This document shows, piece after piece, positions 1 to 10,809 of a stretch of 64,000 nucleotides of DNA; the first letter of the stretch is position 1; every line of letters begins with the position of its first letter. The stretch lies in NCBI RefSeq assembly GCF_029714205.1, contig NZ_CP121648.1:2798501-2862500 (forward strand), in the 5' to 3' direction. A program made the translations under genes and the position numbers. The notes under the pieces were generated by a model, which was given only the letters and a program-made list of their open reading frames with translations, was not told the DNA's origin and did not search any database. Origin of the DNA: Methylobacterium sp. CB376. Lineage in GTDB: Bacteria; Pseudomonadota; Alphaproteobacteria; Rhizobiales; Beijerinckiaceae.

Positions 1-37
1 GCTCGCGGCTTCCGCGCTCCCTTCGGGCGGGCCGCCC

Positions 38-2950
<2,913 letters not shown>

Positions 2951-3706
2951 GCGGAGGCTCGCAGCGCAGCCGGGAAGGGGAGCGTCGGACCGGCGCCGGC
3001 AGGGTCCGGACCGGCCGTTCGTCGGCGAAGATGGGAGCGGATGCGCCGCCCGCCAACCCGCGTGCTAGAACAAAATACGTACAACAGCAACCGGGCCGCG
3101 CGACTCGGCACGGTTGCTGCGCGGGCGCGACCCGCGCACCGGCAGCATCCGACCATCCGCCCCGCACGACGGTCGTCGAAGCGTGGAGTCAGCCGGCACA
3201 ACAGCGCGGGCGCGCGCCGGACCCGGCTGATTGCTATGGCAGGGCGGCCTCAGGGCGGACCTATACCTCTCCTATACAGCGGAGCGACGGTGAGCGCGCG
3301 CCACGGCCGCGCGTTCCGTCCGGAGGTTGCTGCAACCTTGCCGTGCATGCGCCCGCCGTCGCGGCCGCCCACCGCACACGGCCCGCGCGCCTCGCGAGGG
3401 GGATCCTCGGCGGCGCGCGCCCGATGCGCATTCCAACCGCGCATGCGCCCTGCGGCGCGACGTCCGACCCGATCCCGGCGCCGCGTCCCGCCGGCCGGCG
3501 CGGACGCGCCCGGAATTCGGGCGCCGCCCCGATTTCCCGTCGCTCCCGCTCTTGCCGCTGCGCGACGGGCGGGGGTAGAACTGCGCCGCGGAGCGAGGCC
3601 CACCAAGGACTTGGCCCGAGGAGTCGGGTACCGGACGGGGCCCGGCACCCGGGCCGCCGGTCGGGACCGCGCCTCGCGAGTGTGTGACGAAGGAAACGGG
3701 CGCCGC
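2951..3706. other. Divergent intergenic region uvrA/sppA
   Basis: About 750 bp without a supportable gene. It should hold the promoters of both uvrA and sppA. The only recognisable element is the LexA-type box at 3068-3082. The remaining open frames are GC-driven, lack ribosome sites and resemble nothing known. Confidence 0.6.
3068..3082 (-). promoter_or_regulatory. Candidate LexA (SOS) box of uvrA
   Basis: The + strand reads GAAC-aaaatac-GTAC, i.e. GTAC-N7-GTTC on the uvrA strand. Alphaproteobacterial LexA recognises the direct repeat GTTC-N7-GTTC, so this is one mismatch away. The local AT-richness in a GC-rich spacer and the position about 118 nt upstream of uvrA, a usual SOS gene, support it. 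The site is inferred, not tested. Confidence 0.55.
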
Positions 3707-4672
3707 ATGGCCATCGATGCCGAACTCCTCCTCGACCGACGCGCCTTGCGCCGGAAGCTCTCGTTCTGGCGCGTGGTCGGCATCGGAGCCCTGATCGTCG
3801 CCGTGGGGGCGATCGGCCTGCGGGCCGCCGGGAGCCGCGGCCCCTTCCCGGCCATCACCCCGCAGATCGCCCGAATCACCGTCGACGGCTTCATCGCCGG
3901 CAGCGACAAGACCCGCGACCTGATGAAGCGCGTGGGCGATTCCTCCGCGGTGTCGGGGGTGATCGTGTCGATCAACTCGCCGGGCGGCACCACGACGGGC
4001 TCCGAGGAGCTCTTCCGCAACCTGCGCCAGCTCGCCGAGAAGAAGCCGGTCGTGGCCTTCGTGGACGGGACGGCGGCCTCGGGCGCCTACATCACGGCGC
4101 TCGCCGCCGATCACATCGTGGCGCGGGAGACCTCGCTCGTCGGCTCGATCGGCGTGCTGTTCCAGTACCCCGACCTCTCGGGCCTCCTCGACAAGGTCGG
4201 GGTGCGGGTCGAGGAGGTGAAGTCCTCGCCCCTCAAGGCGGAGCCGAGCGGCTTCCACCCGACCTCGCCAGAGGCGCGGGCGGCGCTGCAGGCGATCGTG
4301 GGCGACACCTACGCGTGGTTCAAGAACCTCGTCGCCGAGCGGCGCAGGATGTCCGAGGCCGAGCTCGCCGCCGTGTCGGACGGCCGGGTGTTCAGCGGCC
4401 GCCAGGGCGTGGCGCTCAAGCTCGTGGACGAGACCGGCAACGAGAAGCAGGCGGTCGCCTGGCTCGAGCGCGAGCGGCACGTGACGAAGGACCTGCCGAT
4501 CCGCGATTGGAAGCCGCGCAGCGACCGCAGCTTCGACCTGCTCTCCGCTGCCTCGCTCCTGGGCCTGGAGGACGTGGCGGCGGGGCTGCGGCGGACCTCC
4601 GGGGAGGCCGCCGCCCTGGCCCAGGGGGGCTTGCTCGCCGTGTGGCGGCCCGGCGCGGCGCCGACGCCCTGA
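3707..4672 (+). CDS. sppA: S49 family signal peptide peptidase
   Basis: Membrane-anchored serine protease that degrades cleaved signal peptides. From the ATG at 3707 it gives 321 residues. An N-terminal membrane segment ([16 protein letters not shown]) is followed by the ClpP-like fold. The nucleophile Ser lies in [14 protein letters not shown] near residue 127 and the general-base Lys in VKSSPLKAE near 178, the Ser-Lys dyad of the short SppA type. The open frame extends far upstream through non-coding DNA, but this ATG gives the expected N-terminus with a positively charged anchor. ihfB follows 71 nt downstream, an arrangement common in alphaproteobacteria. Confidence 0.93.
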   Translation: MAIDAELLLDRRALRRKLSFWRVVGIGALIVAVGAIGLRAAGSRGPFPAITPQIARITVDGFIAGSDKTRDLMKRVGDSSAVSGVIVSINSPGGTTTGSEELFRNLRQLAEKKPVVAFVDGTAASGAYITALAADHIVARETSLVGSIGVLFQYPDLSGLLDKVGVRVEEVKSSPLKAEPSGFHPTSPEARAALQAIVGDTYAWFKNLVAERRRMSEAELAAVSDGRVFSGRQGVALKLVDETGNEKQAVAWLERERHVTKDLPIRDWKPRSDRSFDLLSAASLLGLEDVAAGLRRTSGEAAALAQGGLLAVWRPGAAPTP

Positions 4673-4743
4673 CACCCCGCTGGTCCGCCCCGGCCCGGTG
4701 GGGCGGGGTGCCACGTCGAGATGCGCGCGAGGCCCTATTCCCG

Positions 4744-5064
4744 ATGATCAAGTCCGAGCTCGTCCTCAAGATCGCCGAGCAGAACCCGCACCTCTATCAG
4801 AGGGACGTCGAGAGCATCGTCAACGCGATCCTCGACACGATCGCCGACGCGCTGGCCCGCGGCGACCGGGTGGAGCTGCGCGGCTTCGGCGCCTTCTCGG
4901 TCAAGCGCCGCGAGGCGCGGCGGGGCCGCAACCCGCGCACCGGCGCGGCGGTGGCCGTCGCCGAGAAGGCGATCCCGGTCTTCAAGACCGGCAAGGAGAT
5001 GCGGCTGCGCCTGAACGCCGCCGGGATCGGCGCGGAGACGCGCGAACCGGCGGAAGTGTCCTGA
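4744..5064 (+). CDS. ihfB: Integration host factor subunit beta
   Basis: DNA-bending nucleoid protein that pairs with IhfA; needed for recombination, replication and sigma-54 promoters. The 106 residues match the family. The start [17 protein letters not shown], the central [15 protein letters not shown] and the DNA-intercalating arm RRGRNPRTG are all present; the C-terminal tail is slightly longer than in enterobacteria. It sits between sppA and a LapA-domain gene (42-nt gap), forming a likely operon. Confidence 0.96.
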   Translation: MIKSELVLKIAEQNPHLYQRDVESIVNAILDTIADALARGDRVELRGFGAFSVKRREARRGRNPRTGAAVAVAEKAIPVFKTGKEMRLRLNAAGIGAETREPAEVS

Positions 5065-5106
5065 CCTGATGTTCCGTTGCGCCCCTCCTCCAACCCGGGC
5101 TGACCG

Positions 5107-5445
5107 ATGATCCGCTTCCTCAAGGGCCTGCTCCTGCTTCCCGTTGCCGTCGTGGTCGTGCTGCTCGCGGTGGCGAACCGGCAGGCCGTGACGCTGTCCT
5201 TCGATCCCTTCTCGCCGGAGACGCCGGCCTTCAGCCTGACGGTGCCCCTCTACGCCCTGGTCTTCGCGGCGGTCGCCCTCGGCATCCTGATCGGCGGCTG
5301 CGGGGCGTGGCTCGGCGAGGGCAAGGTCCGGCGCGACCGGCGCGCGAAGGGCCGCGAGGTCGAGCGCCTGCGCCAGGAGGCCGAGCGGCTGCGCCGCGCC
5401 GCCGAGCGCCCCGCCGCCCTGCCGGCGCCCGCGTCCCGCGCCTGA
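5107..5445 (+). CDS. LapA-domain (DUF1049) membrane protein
   Basis: Small inner-membrane protein of 112 residues with two hydrophobic segments (about 8-25 and 45-67) and a charged, probably coiled-coil, C-terminal tail rich in Arg and Glu. This is the LapA/DUF1049 architecture, whose E. coli member (YciS) works with YciM in LPS homeostasis. The position directly after ihfB is conserved in proteobacteria. The next gene starts 13 nt after its stop, so the two are probably cotranscribed. Confidence 0.85.
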   Translation: MIRFLKGLLLLPVAVVVVLLAVANRQAVTLSFDPFSPETPAFSLTVPLYALVFAAVALGILIGGCGAWLGEGKVRRDRRAKGREVERLRQEAERLRRAAERPAALPAPASRA

Positions 5446-5458
5446 GCGCGCGGCGGCC

Positions 5459-6406
5459 ATGCGGCTGATCTCCGCGGCCGACATCGACGCGGCCCTCACG
5501 CCCGCCCGCATCGTCGCTGCGCTGGAGGAGGCGTTCCGGTCGGACGCGGCGGCGCCGCCGCGCCACCTCCACGGCCTGGCGGGGGCGCGGGGCGCGGAGC
5601 CCGCGACCCTGCTGCTGATGCCGGCCTGGGACGACCGGCACATCGCCGTGAAGGTGCTGACGCTGCACCCGGACAACGCCGCCCGCGGCCTCGCCACCAT
5701 CCAGGGCGGGCTGCTGCTGAGCGAGCGCGCGACGGGGCTCACCCTGGCGGCGATCGACGCGCCGCGCCTGACCCTGTGGCGCACGGCCGGCGCCTCGGCC
5801 CTCGCCGCCCGCCACCTCGCCCGCCCGGACGCCGCCCGGCTGCTCATGGTGGGAGCCGGGGCGCTCGCCCCCTTCCTGGTCCGCGCGCACGCGGCCGTGC
5901 GCCCGATCCGCGACGTGGCGGTCTGGAACCGCCGTCCCGAGCCGGCCCTGCGCCTCGCGGCGGACCTCGCCGCCGAGGGGCTGCCGGCGCGCGCCGTCGA
6001 GGATCTGGAGGCGGCGGCGCGGGCGGCCGACCTCATCTCCTGCGCCACCCTCTCGGAGGCGCCGCTGGTGCGTGGGGCGTGGCTGTCGCCCGGCACCCAT
6101 CTGGATCTGGTCGGCGCCTTCACGCCGCGCATGCGCGAGGTGGACGACGAGGCGCTGCGCCGGGCCGAGATCTACGTCGACACCGCGGACGCCCTCAGCA
6201 AGGGCGGGGACGTGGCGGCGGCGCTGGCCTCCGGGGCGATCGCGCCCGGGGCCGTGCGGGGCAGCCTCGCGGATCTCTGCCGCGGCAGCGCGCCCGGGCG
6301 CGCTTCGCCCGACGCCGTCACGGCGTTCAAGTCGGTGGGCTCTGCGGTCGAGGACCTCGCCGCGGCGGTGGCGGTCTGGCGCTGGACCGGCGCGGGCGCC
6401 GCCTGA
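5459..6406 (+). CDS. Ornithine cyclodeaminase / mu-crystallin family protein
   Basis: 315 residues with the NAD-binding fold of the family: nucleotide-binding LLMVGAGALAPFLVRAH near 128-145 and the conserved stretch KVLTLHPDNAARGLATIQGG near 63-82. Members convert ornithine to proline or reduce cyclic imino and keto-acid substrates; the true substrate cannot be told here. It begins 13 nt after the LapA gene and ends about 40 nt before a convergent small gene, so it is probably last in the sppA-ihfB-lapA group. Confidence 0.88.
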   Translation: MRLISAADIDAALTPARIVAALEEAFRSDAAAPPRHLHGLAGARGAEPATLLLMPAWDDRHIAVKVLTLHPDNAARGLATIQGGLLLSERATGLTLAAIDAPRLTLWRTAGASALAARHLARPDAARLLMVGAGALAPFLVRAHAAVRPIRDVAVWNRRPEPALRLAADLAAEGLPARAVEDLEAAARAADLISCATLSEAPLVRGAWLSPGTHLDLVGAFTPRMREVDDEALRRAEIYVDTADALSKGGDVAAALASGAIAPGAVRGSLADLCRGSAPGRASPDAVTAFKSVGSAVEDLAAAVAVWRWTGAGAA

Positions 6407-6445
6407 CGGCGCCGGTCGCCGGGTGCTCCGGCGTCCGGCGGGACG

Positions 6446-6742
6446 TCAGTGCAGCCGCCGTCCGGATCCGCCCCGGCGCGCGGGAGCGCCTGGGCGTGGG
6501 GGAGCGCCCGGGCGGTCGAGGCGGTGCAGGGCGGCGAGGATCGCGTCGATCGACACCGGGGCGGCGCATCCGGGCGGCCGGCGCAGGGCGGGATCCGACT
6601 CGACCGCGTGGGCGTCGGAGGCCCACTCCGCCAGGATCGCGCGCTTCTCGGCGAGGCTGAGACCGGGCGCCGCGACGATCGCCTCGGGGTCGGCACCGGG
6701 CAGCGGCGCCGCGGATTCGATGGGGACGAGGTCAGGCTGCAT
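6446..6742 (-). CDS. Small conserved protein encoded with hsp20
   Basis: 98 residues, no known domain. The core LSLAEKRAILAEWASDAHA near residues 28-46 followed by a Pro-rich RRPPG segment resembles a small conserved protein seen beside hsp20 genes in Hyphomicrobiales (from memory, not searched). A ribosome site, GGGAGAG, lies about 6 nt upstream of the ATG. It follows hsp20 on the same strand after 66 nt and probably shares its transcript, hinting at a stress role. Confidence 0.7.
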   Translation of the reverse strand: MQPDLVPIESAAPLPGADPEAIVAAPGLSLAEKRAILAEWASDAHAVESDPALRRPPGCAAPVSIDAILAALHRLDRPGAPPRPGAPARRGGSGRRLH

Positions 6743-6808
6743 CGCGTCTCTCCCGGCGGTGGCGGCCGGGACCGCGCCCGGCCAGGACCCGCATCACGCG
6801 GCCCCGCA

Positions 6809-7270
6809 TCACGCGGCCTCGGCGCGGGGGGCGGCCGGGGCCTGCGCGGCCGTCCCGATCGGCACCCGGCGCGGCTTCAGCGTCTCGGGCACCTCGCGCA
6901 CGAGGTCGATGGCCAGGAGGCCGTGTTCCAGGCGGGCGCCCGTGACGGTGACGTGGTCGGCGAGGCTGAAGCTGTGACGGAAGCTGCGGCCGGCGATCCC
7001 CCGGTGGAGGAAGTCGCGGCCCTCCTCGGAGCCGGCCCGCTGGCCGCTGACCAGGAGCGCGGGGCCGGACTGCGTCAGGGTGATCTCGTCGGCGCCGAAC
7101 CCGGCCACCGCCATGGTGATGCGGTAGCGGTCCTCGGCCAGCTTCTCGATGTCGTAGGGGGGCCAGCCGCTCATCGGCTCGACGCGGCCGGCCTGCTCCA
7201 TCAGGTCGAACAGGCGGTCGAACCCGACCGTAAGGCGGGAGAGGGGGGAGAGATCGGCATTCCTCATCAT
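6809..7270 (-). CDS. Hsp20 / alpha-crystallin small heat-shock protein
   Basis: ATP-independent holdase of the IbpA type (class A). From the ATG at 7270 it has 153 residues. The N-terminus contains LSPLSRLTVGFDRLFDLME; the alpha-crystallin domain spans about 38-130 with YDIEKLAEDRYRITMAVAGF, the glycine-rich GIAGRSFRHSF and a closing LVREVPETLKPR; the tail is Ala-rich. Two ATGs occur in tandem (7270 and 7267), preceded by GAGG. A longer in-frame extension to 7354 lacks homology and a ribosome site. It is divergent from trpF. Confidence 0.93.
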   Translation of the reverse strand: MMRNADLSPLSRLTVGFDRLFDLMEQAGRVEPMSGWPPYDIEKLAEDRYRITMAVAGFGADEITLTQSGPALLVSGQRAGSEEGRDFLHRGIAGRSFRHSFSLADHVTVTGARLEHGLLAIDLVREVPETLKPRRVPIGTAAQAPAAPRAEAA

Positions 7271-7274
7271 CACA

Positions 7275-7290
7275 TCCTCGGCATGAGCAA
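7275..7290 (-). promoter_or_regulatory. Possible ROSE-like thermosensor at the hsp20 start
   Basis: On the hsp20 strand the leader reads TTGCT-catgcc-GAGGA, then ATGATG. Rhizobial ROSE RNA thermometers place a U(U/C)GCU element opposite the ribosome site to mask it at low temperature. Motif and spacing fit, but the upstream hairpins were not folded, so this is only a suggestion. Confidence 0.3.
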
Positions 7291-7448
7291 CGTGAGTCCA
7301 AGGGCCGCGGGCCATGCGCCCGGCGGCGGCTGCGAGCCTCGACGGGCCTCGCACGCGCGTAACGCGTCGCGCCCGCCGAAGTTCCGCGCGGGCCCCGATC
7401 CGCGACGACCCGGTACCGGCTTCCCGGGCCTTGCGCTATAGAAGCCGC

Positions 7449-8126
7449 ATGAGCGCCTCCACCGCCCCCGTCCGCGTCAAGATCTGCGGCCTCAGCACGC
7501 CCGAGACGCTCGAGGCGGCGCTCGCGGCCGGGGCGGACCTGATCGGCCTCGTGCATTTCCCGCGGAGCCCGCGCCACGTCGACCTCGCGGCCGGCGCGGC
7601 CCTGGCGGCGCGGGCGCGGGGGAGGGCGGAGCGCGTGGTGCTCCTCGTCGATCCCGACGACGCGCTCCTCGACGCGGTGACGGCGGCCCTCGATCCTGAC
7701 TGGATCCAGCTCCACGGCCGCGAGAGCCCGGAGCGCAGCGCCGCCATCCGGACCCGGAGCGGCCGGCCGGTGATGAAGGCCCTCGGGGTCGCGACCCTGG
7801 ACGACCTCGCGCCCGTGTCGGCCTACGCGGGGGCGGCGGACCGGATCCTGCTCGACGCGAAGCCGGCGCTGGGCGCGGCCCTGCCGGGGGGCAACGGCCA
7901 CGCCTTTGACTGGACGCTGATCGGGCGGGCGGGCCTCGCGCCGGGCTTCATGCTCTCGGGCGGCCTGACGCCGCAGAACGTCGGCGAGGCCCTGGCGGTG
8001 ACGGGGGCGCGGGCGGTCGACGTGTCCTCGGGCGTCGAGCGCGGCCCCGGCCGCAAGGATCCGGAGTTGATCCGGGCCTTCGTGGCGGCCGCGCGGGCCG
8101 CCGGGGGGCCGCTCGCGAAGAACTGA
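7449..8126 (+). CDS. trpF: Phosphoribosylanthranilate isomerase
   Basis: Third step of tryptophan synthesis, isomerising N-(5-phosphoribosyl)anthranilate to CdRP. The ATG at 7449 yields 225 residues starting MSASTAPVRVKICGL, which carries the family KICG motif with its catalytic Cys. IQLHGRESPE near 88-97 and the C-terminal VDVSSGVE with the second catalytic Asp are present; FMLSGGL forms the phosphate-binding loop. trpB follows after 115 nt on the same strand, the usual alphaproteobacterial order. Confidence 0.95.
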   Translation: MSASTAPVRVKICGLSTPETLEAALAAGADLIGLVHFPRSPRHVDLAAGAALAARARGRAERVVLLVDPDDALLDAVTAALDPDWIQLHGRESPERSAAIRTRSGRPVMKALGVATLDDLAPVSAYAGAADRILLDAKPALGAALPGGNGHAFDWTLIGRAGLAPGFMLSGGLTPQNVGEALAVTGARAVDVSSGVERGPGRKDPELIRAFVAAARAAGGPLAKN

Positions 8127-8241
8127 AGGCGTGGCGGCAGCACGGGAATTTGCCCTCCGGCCGGATTGGTCCTAAGGCTGCCGCGCGGGTTCGCGCGCAC
8201 CGGCAGCCCGGCGCCGCCCGCCCTCCCAAGGACAGGCAGCC

Positions 8242-9462
8242 GTGAACGCTCCCCAGACTCCGAATTCCTTCCGCACCGGCCCCGACGAGCGCGGCCGCTT
8301 CGGCATCTTCGGCGGCCGCTTCGTGGCCGAGACGCTGATGCCCAACATCCTCGAACTGGAGCGGGCCTACGCGGAAGCCAAGGCCGACCCGGCCTTCCAG
8401 GGCGAGATGAACGCCTACCTCACCCACTACGTCGGCCGGCCGAGCCCGCTCTACTTCGCCGAGCGGCTCTCCGCGCATTTCGGCGGCGCCAAGATCTACT
8501 TCAAGCGCGAGGAGCTGAACCACACCGGCTCGCACAAGGTGAACAACGTGCTGGGCCAGATCCTGCTCGCCCGGCGCATGGGCAAGCCGCGCATCATCGC
8601 CGAGACCGGGGCCGGCCAGCACGGGGTGGCGACGGCCACGCTCTGCGCCCGCTTCGGCCTGAAATGCGTCGTCTACATGGGCGCGGTCGACGTGGAGCGG
8701 CAGAAGCCGAACGTCTTCCGCATGAAGATGCTGGGCGCCGAGGTGGTGCCGGTGCAGTCGGGCACCCGCACCCTCAAGGACGCGATGAACGAGGCCCTGC
8801 GCGACTGGGTGACGAACGTCGCCGACACCTTCTACTGCATCGGTACGGTGGCGGGCCCGCACCCCTATCCGGCGATGGTGCGGGATTTCCAGTCGGTGAT
8901 CGGCCGCGAGACGCGCGAGCAGATGCTGGCCCAGGAGGGGCGGCTGCCTGATTCCCTGGTCGCCTGCATCGGCGGCGGCTCGAACGCGATGGGCCTGTTC
9001 CACCCCTTCCTGGACGACCGCGAGATCGAGATCTACGGGGTCGAGGCGGCGGGCCACGGCGTCTCCTCGGGGCTGCACGCGGCCTCGCTGACCGGCGGCA
9101 AGCCCGGCGTGCTGCACGGCAACCGCACCTACCTGCTGATGAATGAGGACGGCCAGATCGCGGACGCGCACTCGATCTCGGCCGGCCTCGACTATCCGGG
9201 CATCGGCCCGGAGCACGCGTGGCTGCACGAGGTCGGCCGGGTGACCTACCTGTCGGCGACCGACAGCGAGACGCTGGAGGCCTTCCGGCTGTGCTCCCTG
9301 ATGGAGGGCATCATCCCGGCCCTGGAGCCGGCCCACGCCCTCGCCAAGGTGGCCGAACTCGCGCCGACGAAGCCGCGCGACCACCTGATGGTGGTCAACC
9401 TCTCGGGCCGGGGCGACAAGGACATCCCGCAGGTGGCCGAGATCCTCGGCGACGCCCTCTGA
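8242..9462 (+). CDS. trpB: Tryptophan synthase beta chain
   Basis: PLP enzyme that condenses indole with serine; partner of TrpA. The 406 residues match the family. The PLP lysine lies in [11 protein letters not shown] near residue 94, the glycine-rich phosphate cup is GGGSNAMG near 240, and NLSGRGDKD closes the protein. It starts with GTG at 8242 behind an AAGGA site. Unusually, trpA does not follow: within 145 nt comes a tRNA-Met and then an island, and no trpA is seen in the window. Confidence 0.97.
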   Translation: MNAPQTPNSFRTGPDERGRFGIFGGRFVAETLMPNILELERAYAEAKADPAFQGEMNAYLTHYVGRPSPLYFAERLSAHFGGAKIYFKREELNHTGSHKVNNVLGQILLARRMGKPRIIAETGAGQHGVATATLCARFGLKCVVYMGAVDVERQKPNVFRMKMLGAEVVPVQSGTRTLKDAMNEALRDWVTNVADTFYCIGTVAGPHPYPAMVRDFQSVIGRETREQMLAQEGRLPDSLVACIGGGSNAMGLFHPFLDDREIEIYGVEAAGHGVSSGLHAASLTGGKPGVLHGNRTYLLMNEDGQIADAHSISAGLDYPGIGPEHAWLHEVGRVTYLSATDSETLEAFRLCSLMEGIIPALEPAHALAKVAELAPTKPRDHLMVVNLSGRGDKDIPQVAEILGDAL

Positions 9463-9603
9463 CCCGCCCGGGACGGGGATCCCGGCGGCGATCCCGGGCG
9501 CGGCGGCCGACCTGTTCGGAAAGCCGCGACGGTTCCTTGACAGGCCGCGCCGGACCTCCCTATATCGCGCCACCGCGACGCTGGAGCCCTCCGGCGCCGC
9601 CGC

Positions 9604-9680
9604 GGCGGAGTAGCTCAGCTGGTTAGAGCAGAGGAATCATAATCCTTGTGTCGGGGGTTCGAGTCCCTCCTCCGCTACCA
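9604..9680 (+). tRNA. tRNA-Met (CAT)
   Basis: A 77-nt cloverleaf with encoded CCA. Acceptor GGCGGAG pairs with CTCCGCT (first pair G-T), the anticodon stem GAGGA/TCCTT encloses loop ATCATAA with CAT, and the T arm GGGGG-TTCGAGT-CCCTC is regular. The GGCGGAG acceptor is typical of elongator tRNA-Met in alphaproteobacteria, so lysidine-type tRNA-Ile is unlikely. It is the left attachment site of the island. Confidence 0.95.
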
Positions 9681-9681
9681 C
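9638..9681 (+). repeat. attL: 44-bp 3' part of tRNA-Met
   Basis: The tRNA segment from the anticodon through CCA plus one base is repeated exactly at 26641-26684. Such duplications are left when a tyrosine integrase inserts an element into a tRNA 3' end. The left copy keeps the tRNA intact. Confidence 0.93.
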
Positions 9682-9687
9682 CCGTTT

Positions 9688-9720
9688 AGCCCGCTTGGTC
9701 AATGACTTAGCGGGCTTTTT
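9688..9720 (+). terminator. Rho-independent terminator after tRNA-Met
   Basis: Stem AGCCCGCT (9688-9695) and AGCGGGCT (9709-9716), 8 perfect pairs, followed by a T run. It lies just past attL and hence formally inside the island. Confidence 0.8.
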
Positions 9721-10449
9721 GATGCCCGATCCCTGGCCAGAGTGTGTTGCAATGGGCTTCAACACGCCCCTTGATTTTACAAGGGGTTACAACCGGGCGG
9801 CCGCGGCTCCGTGCAACACAGATGCAACACGAAAACGGAGTCCTATCGGGAACACGAATGGTGGCTTGAGAGCTCGCGAGAAGGGGCGTCCGCCTAGCAG
9901 GGCAGGGCTGCCCAAGCTGTATCTCACCGCCTCAGGAGCGCTCTATAGCCCGCGAGCCTGGCCCGGCTTCAGGCCGAGGCGTCAGCATTTGGGAGCCATC
10001 CGAATCTGGGTAGGATGCTTGGACTACCTCTGCTCCCTCGATCTTCCCTGTTGCGGCCGGGCGTCTCGGCGTACCCACCGCGGCCCCGGAGATTGTCACC
10101 TAACAAGGTAGGGTGCGCAGCGCGTCTGCCGCTTGGATGAGCATGGCTACCGCTCATGCTTGCTTAGCGAGCAAGTTGGCACGCGAGAGTGGGAGCGCTC
10201 AGACCTACAAACTTTTAATCTGTAGGTCCTGGGTTCGAGTCCCAGCGCGCTCACCAAATATCCCAATGACTTACGCGGGATTTTGGCCCTGTACGAGGGT
10301 CCATTTGCTGAACCGGGTAGCTGCGCGGGTAACCGTGAACCGCCTGTGTGTCGTGGGGTAGTGAGCGCCCTGCCGACCGCGCGCTCTCGTTCAGCTTGCG
10401 GAGAAGAAGCTTCATACGTGGCGGTGTGGCTCGGTGAGTCGCGGGATCG
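9721..10449. other. Island left end without a recognisable gene
   Basis: Apart from the tRNA-Lys fragment I see no gene. TGCAACAC occurs as a direct repeat at 9812-9819 and 9823-9830 with related TTCAACAC and GTTGCAA words nearby, possibly leftover recombinase or excisionase sites. Open frames here lack ribosome sites and similarity. Confidence 0.5.
10210..10256 (+). pseudogene. tRNA-Lys (TTT) 3' fragment, probable att remnant
   Basis: The segment holds a lysine anticodon loop CTTTTAA, the T arm CTGGG-TTCGAGT-CCCAG and acceptor end CGCGCTC-A-CCA. The matching 5' half (acceptor GAGCGCG, D arm) is absent or collapsed, so it cannot fold as a tRNA. A bare tRNA 3' half within an island is what an integration into tRNA-Lys leaves behind. 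Confidence 0.75.
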
Positions 10450-10767
10450 TGCGGGGCACTTTCAGCTGAGCACAGGAACTCCGAGGAACGTAGCGCCTAC
10501 AGTGACCTGTGGCGCGAGATCCAGGAGCGCTGCTATCCCGGGACGAGCCGACAGGTGCATCGCTTCGTCGCCGAGCGCCGGACGAGGCCGATCCGATCGG
10601 GCCGCAAGCCCCGCCGCGAGAGGGCCGTCACACCGGAGCGGCCGGCGGACATCCGGTTGCCGCTGACAGGCAGCTCGCGTGTCACCCGGCTCAAGCTGAT
10701 CAAGCGCCAAAGCTACGGACGAGCAGGCCTCGATCTCCTCAGGCGCCGCATGATCCTCGCCGCGTGA
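10450..10767 (+). pseudogene. ISL3-family transposase remnant, internally deleted
   Basis: One frame reads YSDLWREIQERCYPG then HRFVAERRTRP and ends with RLKLIKRQSYGRAGLDLL and RRRMILAA-stop, which are the middle and extreme C-terminus of an ISL3 (IS204/IS1001-type) transposase. Roughly 200 residues between these parts, including catalytic acidic residues, are gone, as is the N-terminus. The IS1182 element is inserted just past its stop codon. Confidence 0.7.
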
Positions 10768-10779
10768 TCCACGCAAAGT

Positions 10780-10804
10780 GATATTGGTGGTGAATTCGGC
10801 TCGG
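10780..10804 (+). repeat. IS1182 terminal inverted repeat (left)
   Basis: 25 bp, inverted at 13989-14013 with one T/C difference. Preceded by target duplicate AAAGT at 10775-10779. Confidence 0.88.
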
Positions 10805-10809
10805 CACAG

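Noticed and set aside
9604..9680. tRNA-Ile2 (lysidine-modified CAT) reading of the tRNA
   Set aside because: The GGCGGAG acceptor and the overall sequence fit alphaproteobacterial elongator tRNA-Met.
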